A stretch of DNA of 64,000 nt from JADKAV01 sp963732355 (GCA_963732355.1 CAVSZD010000007.1:310001-374000), one strand, 5' to 3'; positions 17,402-26,158 are shown, counted from the first letter of the stretch. Notes: generated by a model not told the origin, from the letters alone. Made by a program: numbers and translations.

Positions 17402-18844
17402 TCACCCTGCGAGGATCTCGTGGAATCGCTGATTGACCTGTGCTTGCGGCAGCACCGCGAGCACATCCGTGAGGGCCTTCGCCGTCGGCTGGCCGGAGAC
17501 CTCAGCTCCGTACAGAGCAGCGATGAACGGCGTGCGGGAGTGGGCCTGCACACAATGCAGGTAGACCGCCTTACCCGCCCTGCGCAATTCCCCGATGACC
17601 TCAACGGCCTGCCGCGACACCAGGTCAAGGTTCAGGTTGTCGCTGGGATCGGAACTGTCCATCAACCAGACGTGCACATGGTCGCTGGCAGCGACAACCG
17701 AACCCGGCCCTTCGTCGAAGCCCACCCGGCACAAGGAGACGACAGCCTCGATGTCGTCGGGTAGAACCTTGAGGCCACGGATATCCCCGATCCACACCCC
17801 GTCATCGTGTGGATGTTGCACGCAGGTAGCGCCCTCGGGCAACCACGGGTAGAACACGTTCTTCCATGGCGCGCCGATTGCGGCTGACGCCATATGCACA
17901 AGGTCCTCCCCTCTCAACCCTGGACATCCGTGCAACTGGCGCCGCCAGCTCAGCGGCACGGCCGAGACACCCCAGCGGGCACCCACCAAGCCGCCTGCAA
18001 TGGCCGCTACCGTATCCGTGTCCCCGCCGATCGCGACCGCGTTGCGGATCGACTGCTCCAGGTGCTGCGGGCCAGTTGGGTCTGAGTGGAAGATCGCGGA
18101 CCAAGCCGCCTGCAGCGCTCTGACGACGAACGTGTTCCTGGCAGAGAAGTCGCCTGGCGGTTGAGCCTCGGCCTCGTCGAACCACTGTGACCACTGGGCG
18201 CGCCTTTCGACTGGCACCTGACTCATCGCCATGCGGATGTTCAGTTCCCCGGTGAGGATGGCGTGTCGTTGCGCATGGTTGTACAGCACACAGGCGTCAG
18301 CGGCCAACGGATCCCCGTGGGTGAGGTGGCTGTAGGTGCGCGCCGCGAGCGTGAGCCTCTCCGGATCGTCCAGGTAGCCCAGCGCGATGGGAGTGGTGCG
18401 CATGAGCGAGCCGTTGCCGGCGCTGGCCAGGCCCGCGGCGAACATGGCGTCGGCAGCCTCGCGCACCGAGCCGGACGGTTGAGTGGCCCGGGCAGCACGC
18501 AGGACCTGGGCGGTGGTGACGCCGATGTCCTTGGCCGATTTCGACCAGGTCAGCCATTCCCGAACCACTTGGTCCTGGGTCTGCGGTTCCAGCAGGTCCC
18601 GACTCTCGGCCAATACCCGCAGAATAGGCACTGCCATGGTCGTGTCGTCGGTCCACTCGCCCGGCGCGAAGGAGCCGAGACCGCCCCCGATCATGCGGGC
18701 ATGTTCCGGAAGAGGGGCGACCGCGTACTCGTACCCAGCCCCAAGGGCATCGCCCACCGCCAGCCCCACGATGGCTCCAACGGCCCGATCCCTCTGAGCA
18801 GTAGTCAACTGCCGGTGCTCTTGTGTCGCCGGTTCAGCTCCCAT
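17402..18844 (-). CDS. ADP-ribosylglycohydrolase fused to a tyrosine/dual-specificity phosphatase-like domain
   Basis: The 480-aa protein has a DraG-type ADP-ribosylglycohydrolase domain (about 15-330). Its metal-ligand motifs are visible: WTDDTT (residues 64-69) and GGDTDTVAAIAGGLVGARWG late in the domain. A second domain (about 335-480) ends with HCVQAHSRT, a CX5R phosphatase signature (Cys431, Arg437). DraG enzymes remove ADP-ribose from protein or nucleic-acid acceptors; the phosphatase domain may act on a phosphoprotein or an ADP-ribose-derived phosphate. The ATG at 18844 lies about 45-50 nt from a damage-promoter-like motif. The TetR-ACT-GNAT gene is next downstream. Confidence 0.88.
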   Translation of the reverse strand: MGAEPATQEHRQLTTAQRDRAVGAIVGLAVGDALGAGYEYAVAPLPEHARMIGGGLGSFAPGEWTDDTTMAVPILRVLAESRDLLEPQTQDQVVREWLTWSKSAKDIGVTTAQVLRAARATQPSGSVREAADAMFAAGLASAGNGSLMRTTPIALGYLDDPERLTLAARTYSHLTHGDPLAADACVLYNHAQRHAILTGELNIRMAMSQVPVERRAQWSQWFDEAEAQPPGDFSARNTFVVRALQAAWSAIFHSDPTGPQHLEQSIRNAVAIGGDTDTVAAIAGGLVGARWGVSAVPLSWRRQLHGCPGLRGEDLVHMASAAIGAPWKNVFYPWLPEGATCVQHPHDDGVWIGDIRGLKVLPDDIEAVVSLCRVGFDEGPGSVVAASDHVHVWLMDSSDPSDNLNLDLVSRQAVEVIGELRRAGKAVYLHCVQAHSRTPFIAALYGAEVSGQPTAKALTDVLAVLPQAQVNQRFHEILAG

Positions 18845-18867
18845 GATTCCCCCAATACCTCTGCGTC

Positions 18868-19203
18868 ATGACCAAAGTCGCACAGGGGTCTGACAAATCC
18901 CCTCGACCGTGGCTCAAGGCGCAGCGATCATCGGTCGAAATCAACAGTGTGAGCACTTTGTCTGAAGTACGCGAAGATCAGGACCTTCCGATGTTCTGCG
19001 CGGTGCGCGAGGCCCTGACCCATCAACCGCTGTGCCCGGACGACCTTCTGGAGATCGTGCGCACAGGTGATCCCGCTGTCACGTTGGACCGTCTACTGGC
19101 CACGCTCTACGAAAACGGGCAGTCCTTCAGCCGGTTACGTGGGCGCTGGTACGTACGCGAACTGAGTAGGGCGGCCGAAATGCACGACTCGAAACCCGCA
19201 TGA
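18868..19203 (+). CDS. Hypothetical protein, possible winged-helix-like fold; start uncertain
   Basis: The longest form is 111 aa from ATG 18868; a GTG at 18949 would give about 84 aa. The later start avoids the damage-promoter-like motif of the divergent gene, and the conserved-looking part (LPMFCAVREALTHQPLCPDDLLEIV onward) begins after it. I do not recognise a family. The alternation of short helices and the GRWYV-type strand near the C-terminus would suit a small winged-helix protein. Its stop overlaps the next start by ATGA, so it is translated together with the cysteine-rich gene. Confidence 0.5.
   Translation: MTKVAQGSDKSPRPWLKAQRSSVEINSVSTLSEVREDQDLPMFCAVREALTHQPLCPDDLLEIVRTGDPAVTLDRLLATLYENGQSFSRLRGRWYVRELSRAAEMHDSKPA
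18874..18896 (-). promoter_or_regulatory. PafBC-type (RecA-NDp-like) motif upstream of the ADP-ribosylglycohydrolase gene
   Basis: TTGTCAGACCCCTGTG is identical over 16 nt to the sbcD site; an 8-nt spacer leads to GACTTT, a weak -10. The site also lies inside the 5' end of the divergent 18868 frame if that gene starts at its first ATG, which argues for a later start there. Confidence 0.45.
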
Positions 19204-19394
19204 CACACGCGCGCTGCTGCCCAGACTGCAGCCCCGGCTGTCAGCAGACCGGCATCGCCTTGGCCCAGGTGGCCGATCGCGGTGACGGCTGGTGGGGCGA
19301 ACCGTTCGACGACGGGATCGACACCCAAGCGGCGATCTTCGCCGGCGACGAGTGCTGTCCTGATTGTGCGTGGTGTCCTATCTGTCAGGGGTGA
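19200..19394 (+). CDS. Small cysteine-rich protein, probable metal binder
   Basis: The 64-aa protein has two similar cysteine clusters near its ends: CCPDCSPGC at residues 6-14 and CCPDCAWCPIC at about 52-62. The middle is acidic and Trp/Gly-containing. The spacing suggests coordination of one or two zinc ions or an Fe-S cluster. No family is recognised. Its start overlaps the stop of the preceding gene (ATGA), implying coupled translation and stoichiometric expression. It converges on the DUF1524 nuclease gene. Confidence 0.6.
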   Translation: MTHARCCPDCSPGCQQTGIALAQVADRGDGWWGEPFDDGIDTQAAIFAGDECCPDCAWCPICQG

Positions 19395-19417
19395 GTCCCC
19401 GTTCTTCGCAGAGATGA

Positions 19418-20170
19418 TCAGCACCGGTCGAGTACCCGCTGCATCGCAGCCTTCTCGGCGTCAGTGACCCACAGGTCGTAGCGCTGCTTGGTCAGAACCT
19501 GGATGGCGACGTACTGGCATCTGAATGCCTTTCTGGGGGGCAGCCAGGTCGCGGCATCACCATCGCTCTTCTGAAGGTTCAGATCTCCGCGCACGGCGAG
19601 CAGATTTCGCCGATCGTTGGCAAAGCGTTCGCGCTCCTCGTCCGACCAGAATGAGGCGCCGGTCTGCCAGGCATTGGCCAGAGCCACAACGTGGTCGATC
19701 TGGACGTCCAGACTGGTGACCGGGCCCCGGGTGAATCTGACCTGTTGGTCGCTGTAGGGATCCTGCAGCACACCAGCCAGGACCACACAGTCCTCGACGG
19801 TCTTGGCGGTGAGGTCACGCCTGAGGATGTCGTTGCGGGTGTCGCAGCCGTTGTCATTGACATCCGACCAGGCGGTCCCGAAGGCTTCGCGGCTGTAGTC
19901 GGTGAGCGGGGCTCTGCCCTTCACCGGCAATGTCGGCAGTGCAACTTGGGCGGCCTTCACATCGACGAACGGCAGCGACTCGACGGAATCGGATTTGTTG
20001 GCTCTGACTGGCGGACTGGGTGACGCAGCGTCGTCCAGGGAAGGCTCCTGGACCGTCGGAACTGGCGAGGGGGGCGCATCCTCCGGATTCGCCAGGGCCC
20101 AGATCAGTCCGCCTGCGAAGATCACAGCAACGAGACTGGTCAGGCACCCCGAGTGTTTGGCTCGGCTCAC
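19418..20170 (-). CDS. Secreted or membrane-anchored DUF1524 HNH-type nuclease
   Basis: The 250-aa protein begins with a hydrophobic segment (about residues 9-27) that serves as signal peptide or membrane anchor. A Pro/Ser-rich linker follows. The rest matches the DUF1524/GmrSD-C-type HNH domain: DVQIDHVVALANAWQTGA contains the conserved D-H-V catalytic stretch, and FANDRRNLLAVRGDLNLQKSD the Asn-bearing motif, with Cys pairs typical of exported members. Extracellular DNA hydrolysis for nutrient uptake or competition is the usual guess. The GTG start overlaps the stop of the 45-aa gene upstream (GTGA). Confidence 0.85.
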   Translation of the reverse strand: MSRAKHSGCLTSLVAVIFAGGLIWALANPEDAPPSPVPTVQEPSLDDAASPSPPVRANKSDSVESLPFVDVKAAQVALPTLPVKGRAPLTDYSREAFGTAWSDVNDNGCDTRNDILRRDLTAKTVEDCVVLAGVLQDPYSDQQVRFTRGPVTSLDVQIDHVVALANAWQTGASFWSDEERERFANDRRNLLAVRGDLNLQKSDGDAATWLPPRKAFRCQYVAIQVLTKQRYDLWVTDAEKAAMQRVLDRC

Positions 20171-20304
20171 GCGGATTCCCCCACAGTCACTCGCACGTCG
20201 TCCCCTGGATCAAGCGCCGTGCGCTCGACCTTATCGGTGATCGCGCGCACTGCCTGCTCGGGCACACGGACCGTTGCCAGCAGGTCGATGGCCTTCATCT
20301 TCAT
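20167..20304 (-). CDS. 45-aa protein translationally coupled to the DUF1524 nuclease
   Basis: A short frame starts at ATG 20304 (or GTG 20307) behind GGAGGG and ends in a 4-base overlap with the nuclease start. The product begins MKMKAIDLLATVRVPEQ and is mixed-charge, without a signal peptide. It could be a small regulator, an antidote kept in the cytosol, or simply a coupling leader; nothing in the sequence decides. Support comes from the good RBS, the overlap and the upstream promoter-like motif. I do not recognise a family. Confidence 0.55.
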   Translation of the reverse strand: MKMKAIDLLATVRVPEQAVRAITDKVERTALDPGDDVRVTVGESA

Positions 20305-20325
20305 CACGTCAATCCCTCCAGTGCA

Positions 20326-20348
20326 GTTGTAGAGACAGGGTGTGACAG
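20326..20348 (-). promoter_or_regulatory. PafBC-like motif upstream of the small protein / DUF1524 operon
   Basis: CTGTCACAC, 8 nt, then TACAAC on the minus strand, about 20 nt before the start of the 45-aa gene. It is weaker than the other sites (the core G is C and the last -10 base is C), but it sits at the same place relative to the gene. Confidence 0.4.
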
Positions 20349-20394
20349 GACCTGTCCAAGTAGGTTGGGATCACTGTGGCGAAGGGACCCCGAA

Positions 20395-21756
20395 GTGACG
20401 CATACAGCTGCCGACGTGATTGTGATCGGACTCGGACCGGGTGGCGAGGATGTCGCCGGGAAGTTGGCCGAGGCGGGACTCAAGGTCGTGGGCATCGAGA
20501 AGGAACTCGTGGGCGGGGAATGTCCCTACTGGGGATGTGTGCCCAGCAAGATGATGATCCGCGCGGCGAATGCACTGCAGGAGGGTAGGAGGATTCCGCA
20601 ACTCGCAGGCGCCAGCACGGTGCATCCCGACTTCGCGATCGTGGCCGAACGCATCCGCAACGAAGCGACCGACGACTGGAACGATCAGGTTGCCGTCGAC
20701 CGGTTCACCGGCAAGGGTGGGCACTTCGTGCGAGGTGCCGGACGGCTCGTCGCACACGACACGGTTGCCGTTGGTGACGACACCTACACAGCAGCCCGTG
20801 CCGTGGTCATCGCGGCGGGCTCCCGGGCAGCGGCTCCGCCGGTACCCGGACTGGCTGGAACGCCGTACTGGACCAACCGTGAGGCAATCAGCGCTGAACG
20901 CCCACCGGCCTCGCTGATCGTGATGGGTGGCGGCGCGATCGGGGTGGAACTCGCACAGGTCTTCGCCCGGTTCGGCACCGAGGTGACCGTCGTCGAGGGA
21001 GCCGACCGGATTCTGCCCCCCGAGGAACCCGAGTCATCGAAGATCCTCGCCGAGGTGCTCCAGGCCGAAGGTGTCAGCATCCACACGGGCAACTTCGCCG
21101 AAAGAGTCGGGCATGCGAACGGCATGTTCGAGGTGACCGTCGGTGGGCAGACCCTGCGCGCCGAGCAGCTTCTCGTGGCCACGGGCCGGATCCCTAACAG
21201 CGACCTCGTAAGCGCAGAGGTCCTTGGTGTCGAACTTCCGCACGGATACCTTCCCGTCGACGATCACATGCAAGTCCTTCCCGGCGTCTATGCAGTCGGT
21301 GACATCGCCGGTAAGGGCGCATTCACGCACATGGCCATGTACGAAGCTGCGATCTGCGTGGCGTCGATCCTGGGCCAACCGGTGGCCGCGGCCGACTACT
21401 CCGCGGTTTCGCATGTCACCTTCACCGATCCCGAAGTGGGCTCGGTGGGGATGACCGAGCAACAGGCACGCGAGGCAGGAATCAACGTGGCGGTCGGGTC
21501 AGCTGCGGTGCCGAGCACGTCACGCGGCTGGATACACAAGGTCGGCAACGAGGGCATCATCAAGGTGGTGGCTGACGCCGACCGAGAGATCCTGGTGGGC
21601 GCCACCTCCGTGGGGCCGACCGGCGGCGAGGTGCTGTCCTTCTTGGCACTGGCCGTTCGTGCACAGGTCCCCGTGGCGACCATGAAGAACATGATCTACG
21701 CCTATCCGACGATCTGGCGCGGCATCGAGACCGCGATCCACGACACCGGCCTCTAG
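20395..21756 (+). CDS. FAD/NAD(P)-dependent disulfide reductase, dihydrolipoyl dehydrogenase-like
   Basis: The 453-aa protein has an N-terminal FAD motif GLGPGGEDVAGKLAEAG and a redox-active pair in GGECPYWGCVPSK (Cys43, Cys48). An NAD(P) motif VMGGGAIGVELAQVFARFG, the second FAD motif YAVGDIAGKGAFTHMA and a dimerisation domain follow. The C-terminal segment normally containing the active-site His-x-x-Pro-Thr has IYAYPTIWRG: Tyr replaces the catalytic His. A classic lipoamide dehydrogenase is therefore unlikely; quinone reduction or another disulfide substrate is possible. The start is GTG 20395 behind GAAGGGA; longer in-frame forms lack similarity. It abuts the convergent gene at 21757 without a gap. 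Confidence 0.85.
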   Translation: MTHTAADVIVIGLGPGGEDVAGKLAEAGLKVVGIEKELVGGECPYWGCVPSKMMIRAANALQEGRRIPQLAGASTVHPDFAIVAERIRNEATDDWNDQVAVDRFTGKGGHFVRGAGRLVAHDTVAVGDDTYTAARAVVIAAGSRAAAPPVPGLAGTPYWTNREAISAERPPASLIVMGGGAIGVELAQVFARFGTEVTVVEGADRILPPEEPESSKILAEVLQAEGVSIHTGNFAERVGHANGMFEVTVGGQTLRAEQLLVATGRIPNSDLVSAEVLGVELPHGYLPVDDHMQVLPGVYAVGDIAGKGAFTHMAMYEAAICVASILGQPVAAADYSAVSHVTFTDPEVGSVGMTEQQAREAGINVAVGSAAVPSTSRGWIHKVGNEGIIKVVADADREILVGATSVGPTGGEVLSFLALAVRAQVPVATMKNMIYAYPTIWRGIETAIHDTGL

Positions 21757-23289
21757 TCAATAGCGGAAGGGGGTCGCGTCCTTCCGGCCAACCGCCGCCA
21801 TCCTGAGCCGATCCCAGAATGGGCGATGGGCGTGGGGCCAGCGCATTGCACCACGGGCGCGCCGGTACTCCGCCGAGTCCAGGAGGACCTCGCGTAGCGC
21901 AACAGGATCGACCCCCACAACGTGCGCGGGCCCAAGAAGTTGACGCCGGAACGCCAACATGCCATTACGTGTGAAGCCTTCGATTTCGCCATCGACATCG
22001 AACGGTTCGATGGCCAGCGCGGCCAGCGTGAGCAGATCGTGGACGTGCAACCATCTCGCCACATCGGAAATCTCATCGACGGCTTGATCCGCGTCGACCT
22101 GGCAGAATCCGCGATGGCAGGTCATTGCGAAACGCCAGTCGCCAACAGCGGCGAACTCCCACCTGCCCAGGCGCAAGAGCTCGGACTCCACGACCAGGCG
22201 GGGAGCCTGTAGATCGAATGCCAATGGCACGACCCGGTCGCCAAGCCGGACGCCAGTGATCCGCAGTGAACCCAGAGCGGCCCAACGATGCACGAACTCG
22301 AGGCCCCCCACTCGGCGATCGAGTTCTGCTTGGGTCGTCGGCCAGTACGAAGAGACTCCTGACCAATCCAGAGCGTCCTCAGAGCCACCTGCGGGATCGA
22401 CAGACAGCAGACGCAGCTGGGGCCACAGCGGTGTCGCACCCCCGATCTCCACGATGCTGCCCTTGGCCAGAACCACAGGCTGGTCCGAGTCGGCGATCAC
22501 AAGCCCATCGGCTGTGGTGATCGTGCGTAGACGCGGACCGGTGGCTGTCTTCTGTTCGTCCGACGAGTCCTGCGAGAACCTCGCCCAATCGTCGTAGCGA
22601 GTTGGTACCGATCGATCGTCCTCACGCACCTGCGCGTCGCACACATCACATCCGAGATGTCGCACGAACAAGGACCGGCGACTCGACCAGTTCCGCGCCG
22701 CAGTCATGGAAGCAGACACCCACGGTCCGCCGTGAAGCTTGCAGCGATCACCCCGGCAGGCGTCCGGTATCACCGGGCAGGGCCGGTAGACCACCTGTCG
22801 GCCTTGGACGCAGAACCTGTCGACCTCCTCACCCGAAACGGCATCGACCACCGACATGGCCTCTTCTGTCCACCGCATCACGAACCTGGACCCGAATCCG
22901 GCGGCCAGGTCGAAGGCTTCCCGGTCGTCGCCGCGCACAAGCATTTGATCCAGCCATTGCCGGTCTGCAGCGACGGCGACGGCAGTCAATTCCTGGGGGT
23001 CGAGCCGGTGGTGTGCGTGCACGTCGACACTGACCAGCACAACGGACCGATTGAAGGGGAACGGCCCCTGTTCCGACGCACGCCGGAAGACAACGTGGCG
23101 CCCTGATACTGCCAGGTGCAGTTCTTGGCCACGCATGCCTGCCAACACATCTTCACGCGAGCGGGGCACGCGTGTCGCATACCCGTCCAACGTCGAGAGG
23201 GCACCGAACTGCGCAGGCAGTGGTTCTGCGCGAGCCGCTACCTCGTCCGGCGGATAGACAATCTGTCGTACAACAATCTCTTCCTTCAT
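21757..23289 (-). CDS. Unrecognised 510-aa protein with two cysteine clusters
   Basis: No family is recognised. The start is ATG 23289 behind GGAG at good spacing; a longer in-frame form exists but lacks a better signal. The protein is soluble-looking, with no signal peptide or membrane segment. Mid-protein it carries CPVIPDACRGDRCKLHGG and HLGCDVCDAQ, spaced like a zinc-binding or Fe-S site. The second half is Trp/Arg/Leu-rich and ends RMAAVGRKDATPFRY. Its promoter region has a strong damage-motif match (CTGTCACAC-N8-TACGGT). That suggests a role in stress or DNA repair, an inference from regulation only. Confidence 0.7.
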   Translation of the reverse strand: MKEEIVVRQIVYPPDEVAARAEPLPAQFGALSTLDGYATRVPRSREDVLAGMRGQELHLAVSGRHVVFRRASEQGPFPFNRSVVLVSVDVHAHHRLDPQELTAVAVAADRQWLDQMLVRGDDREAFDLAAGFGSRFVMRWTEEAMSVVDAVSGEEVDRFCVQGRQVVYRPCPVIPDACRGDRCKLHGGPWVSASMTAARNWSSRRSLFVRHLGCDVCDAQVREDDRSVPTRYDDWARFSQDSSDEQKTATGPRLRTITTADGLVIADSDQPVVLAKGSIVEIGGATPLWPQLRLLSVDPAGGSEDALDWSGVSSYWPTTQAELDRRVGGLEFVHRWAALGSLRITGVRLGDRVVPLAFDLQAPRLVVESELLRLGRWEFAAVGDWRFAMTCHRGFCQVDADQAVDEISDVARWLHVHDLLTLAALAIEPFDVDGEIEGFTRNGMLAFRRQLLGPAHVVGVDPVALREVLLDSAEYRRARGAMRWPHAHRPFWDRLRMAAVGRKDATPFRY

Positions 23290-23423
23290 CACTACTCCAC
23301 GACAACCGCACGTCCCGCTGACGGCCGTCAACGGGCAGGTCGTCACCCGGGGCACCGTGCCGGTAGCGCGGTTGCCGGAGCGGCTAGCCGGGGCTTGTCG
23401 CCGCTCACTCGTGACCTGGCTTC

Positions 23424-23446
23424 ACCGTAGCGCCGGGGTGTGACAG
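23424..23446 (-). promoter_or_regulatory. PafBC-like motif upstream of the unrecognised 510-aa gene
   Basis: CTGTCACAC, exactly 8 nt, then TACGGT on the minus strand. The -10 fits TAnnnT. The start codon lies about 135 nt downstream, leaving room for a leader. Confidence 0.5.
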
Positions 23447-23521
23447 ATTCAAGACTTGCACGAAGGCTGAATACCGGGTTTACACTTCGTGAATCGTTAG
23501 TCCGTTGAATCGAGGTCCGGC

Positions 23522-25267
23522 ATGTTAGTCCCCGTCTCCTCCGCCCGCCCCTGGCTCGCGCACTATCCCCCTGGCGTTCCTGACGAGATCGAACCGATCG
23601 CCCGCGGCAACCTCGCCGACCAGATCCGGCAGGCAGCTCTCGAGTACGGCCAACAGCGCGCCTTCACGATGGTCATGCCGAACGGCATGAACGGTCACCT
23701 CACCTTCGATGACGTCGACCGGCTGTCCGACGACTTCGCCGCATACTTGCGCGAAGACCTGGGCCTGCAACAGGGAGATCGCGTAGCCATCCAATTGCCG
23801 AACTGTCTGGCGTATCCGATCGCCGCCTTCGGGACGTTCAAGGCCGGCTGCGTCGTAGTCAACACCAATCCCCTGTACACCGCAGCGGAGATGCGTAAGC
23901 AGTTCGCCGACGCCGATGTCAGCGCGATCGTGGGCATCGACATCATGGCGGACAAGATCGGCGAGGTCCTGGCTGAGTCGAAGCAGGTGCCCGTGGTTCT
24001 GGCAGCGATCAGCGACCTGTTCCCCGGATACGTGCACGGCATCATCCGAAGCATCCAGAAGGTCTGGTCGCGAAACCTGCCGAAGGTCACCTACCCCCAC
24101 ACCCGCTTCAAAGCCGCCCTACGGCAAGGGCAATCCCACAGTGGCGACTCCTCGACCTACAGCGCGCCGCTGACCCCCGACTCCCTTGCCTGTCTGCAAT
24201 ACACGGGGGGCACCACCGGCGTGAGCAAAGCGGCCATGCTCACGCATGGGAACCTGATGGCCAACAGCCAGCAGATGCTGGCATTCTCGTCGGACTCGAT
24301 CCAGCCCGGCCGCGAGACGATCCTGACGGCACTTCCGATGTACCACGTGTTCGCGTTCGTGGTGAACCTCGTGGGCTTCTATCGGATGGGCGCTCACAAC
24401 GTCCTCATCCCGAATCCGCGACCGTTGAGCAACCTGAAGCGGGCGTTCGAGAACTACCCCGTCACATGGGTGTCAGGGGTGAACACTCTCTTCCACGGCC
24501 TCGTCAACGAGCCGTGGTTCGTCGCGCACCCTCCACAACACATCAAAGCCTCGATCTCCGGCGGGATGGCCCTGCACGCCTCCACCGCCGCTGAGTGGGA
24601 GCGCGTGACCGGCTCGCCGGTGGTGGAGGGGTACGGCCTCACGGAGGCATCCCCAGGATTGACCTTCAACCCGATTGGCGCGGACGGCGTACGCATAGGC
24701 ACGGTGGGGATTCCCTTGCCCAGCACTGTGGTTCGCCCCATGCTCGAGGACGGACAACCCGCGTCTGTTGGCGAACCGGGTGAGCTGTGGGCCCGCGGAC
24801 CGCAGATCATGGCCGGGTACTGGCAGCGTCCGGAGGCCACCGCGGAAGTGATGACCGACGGCTGGCTGCGCACCGGCGACATCGGAACCATGGACGCGGA
24901 CGGCTACATCAAGATCGTCGACCGCAGCAAGGACGTCATCATTGTGAGCGGCTTCAACGTCTTCCCGAACGAGGTCGAAGAGGCCCTGGCCAGTCACGCC
25001 GGAGTGGACGAGGTTGCCGTCGTGGGGGTGGACGCCGGTGAGCGTGGGGAGAAGGTCCGAGCTGTGATTGTGCGCAGCGGCCCCGACGTCACAGCGGCGG
25101 ACCTGCGCCACTATGCCGCAGAGTTGTTGACCGGCTACAAAGTGCCCTCCGAGTTCGTGTTCACAGATGAGCTGCCCAAGTCGCCGATCGGGAAGATCCT
25201 GCGCAAGGACGTACGGACTCAGTTCGCCGACGCCAGCGTCGAGACCACAGTTGGAGGTACCCGATGA
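23522..25267 (+). CDS. Long-chain acyl-CoA ligase (FadD-like)
   Basis: The 581-aa AMP-forming ligase carries the P-loop YTGGTTGVSKAAMLTHGN near residue 226. The adenylate-binding EGYGLTEASP, the hinge TGDIGTMDADGYIKIVDRSKD and the C-terminal catalytic lysine in PKSPIGKILRKDV follow. Length and motif order match FadD of fatty-acid activation (fatty acid + ATP + CoA to acyl-CoA + AMP + PPi). ATG 23522 follows GAGGT. Its stop overlaps the start of the transporter gene by ATGA, suggesting that the transporter imports a carboxylic acid that this ligase activates. Confidence 0.92.
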   Translation: MLVPVSSARPWLAHYPPGVPDEIEPIARGNLADQIRQAALEYGQQRAFTMVMPNGMNGHLTFDDVDRLSDDFAAYLREDLGLQQGDRVAIQLPNCLAYPIAAFGTFKAGCVVVNTNPLYTAAEMRKQFADADVSAIVGIDIMADKIGEVLAESKQVPVVLAAISDLFPGYVHGIIRSIQKVWSRNLPKVTYPHTRFKAALRQGQSHSGDSSTYSAPLTPDSLACLQYTGGTTGVSKAAMLTHGNLMANSQQMLAFSSDSIQPGRETILTALPMYHVFAFVVNLVGFYRMGAHNVLIPNPRPLSNLKRAFENYPVTWVSGVNTLFHGLVNEPWFVAHPPQHIKASISGGMALHASTAAEWERVTGSPVVEGYGLTEASPGLTFNPIGADGVRIGTVGIPLPSTVVRPMLEDGQPASVGEPGELWARGPQIMAGYWQRPEATAEVMTDGWLRTGDIGTMDADGYIKIVDRSKDVIIVSGFNVFPNEVEEALASHAGVDEVAVVGVDAGERGEKVRAVIVRSGPDVTAADLRHYAAELLTGYKVPSEFVFTDELPKSPIGKILRKDVRTQFADASVETTVGGTR

Positions 25268-26158
25268 TCGGCCCATTCGAACAGGCGATGCTGACGATCC
25301 TCGTCGCCTGCATGATGCTCGGCATGGGTGCGGCCATGACGCCGCGCGACATCAACGACGAACTCAAACGACCCAAGTGGCTGGTTCTGGCCGTGATCGG
25401 GCAGTTCGTGTTCATGCCCTTGATCGCATTCGGGCTGGTGAGCGGTCTTCGACCTCGCTCCGGCCGTGGCAATTGGGCTGATCATCGTGGGCTGCATGCC
25501 GGGCGGAACCACGTCCAACCTGTTCACCTACTTCGCGAAGGCGAATCTGTCCCTCTCGGTCATCATCACGATGCTCACCACCATGACCGCAATCGTCGTG
25601 TCACCACTGCTGATCAAGTTGTACGGCGGGGTTGTTGCGTCCGGCGTCGAGATTCCCTACATCAACATCGTCGTCAGCCTCGCCCTGCTGATCCTGCCGA
25701 TCTTCATCGGGATCTGGCTGCGCCGCAAGAGTGCCAACCTGGGCGGTTCCACTGAGGTGATCGGCAGCGTGTTCGGGATCCTCGTGATCGTGTTGCTGTT
25801 GGTCACCTGGGTGCCACGCAACTGGGCCTTGCTGGTCGAGACGTTCACCGAGCAGCCCGGCATCTTCGCCTCAGCGATCCTGCTGCCGGTACTGGGCATG
25901 GCGGTGGCCTACCTGTGGGCCAGACTGTGGGGCGCGCAAGTGGCCGACCGCAGAACGTTCGCGCTCGAGATCGGCATCGTGAACGGACCGCTAGCTGTGG
26001 CGGTCATCGCATTGAGCTTCAGTGGGGACGCCAAGGTCCAGGCCGATCTCATCCCGGCCCTCTACTCCCTGTTCGTAGTGATCACGGCAACCTTCGTGAC
26101 CATCCTGTTCCGCAAGGCGTTCTTCCGATCCGAACAGAAGATCCCCGAACTGCTCTGA
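25264..26158 (+). pseudogene. Bile acid:sodium symporter (BASS) family transporter, frameshifted
   Basis: The first ~60 codons read MIGPFEQAMLTILVACMMLG through IAFGLVSG in one frame. The protein resumes one frame later as FDLAPAVAIGLIIVGCMPGGTTSNL, the conserved BASS core, and continues to a normal end (FFRSEQKIPELL). Deleting a single G at about 25444-25445 (agcGGtc to agcGtc) restores a continuous ~297-aa membrane protein with the usual set of helices. The rest is intact, so the lesion is either recent or a consensus error. The start overlaps the ligase stop (ATGA). Confidence 0.8.
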
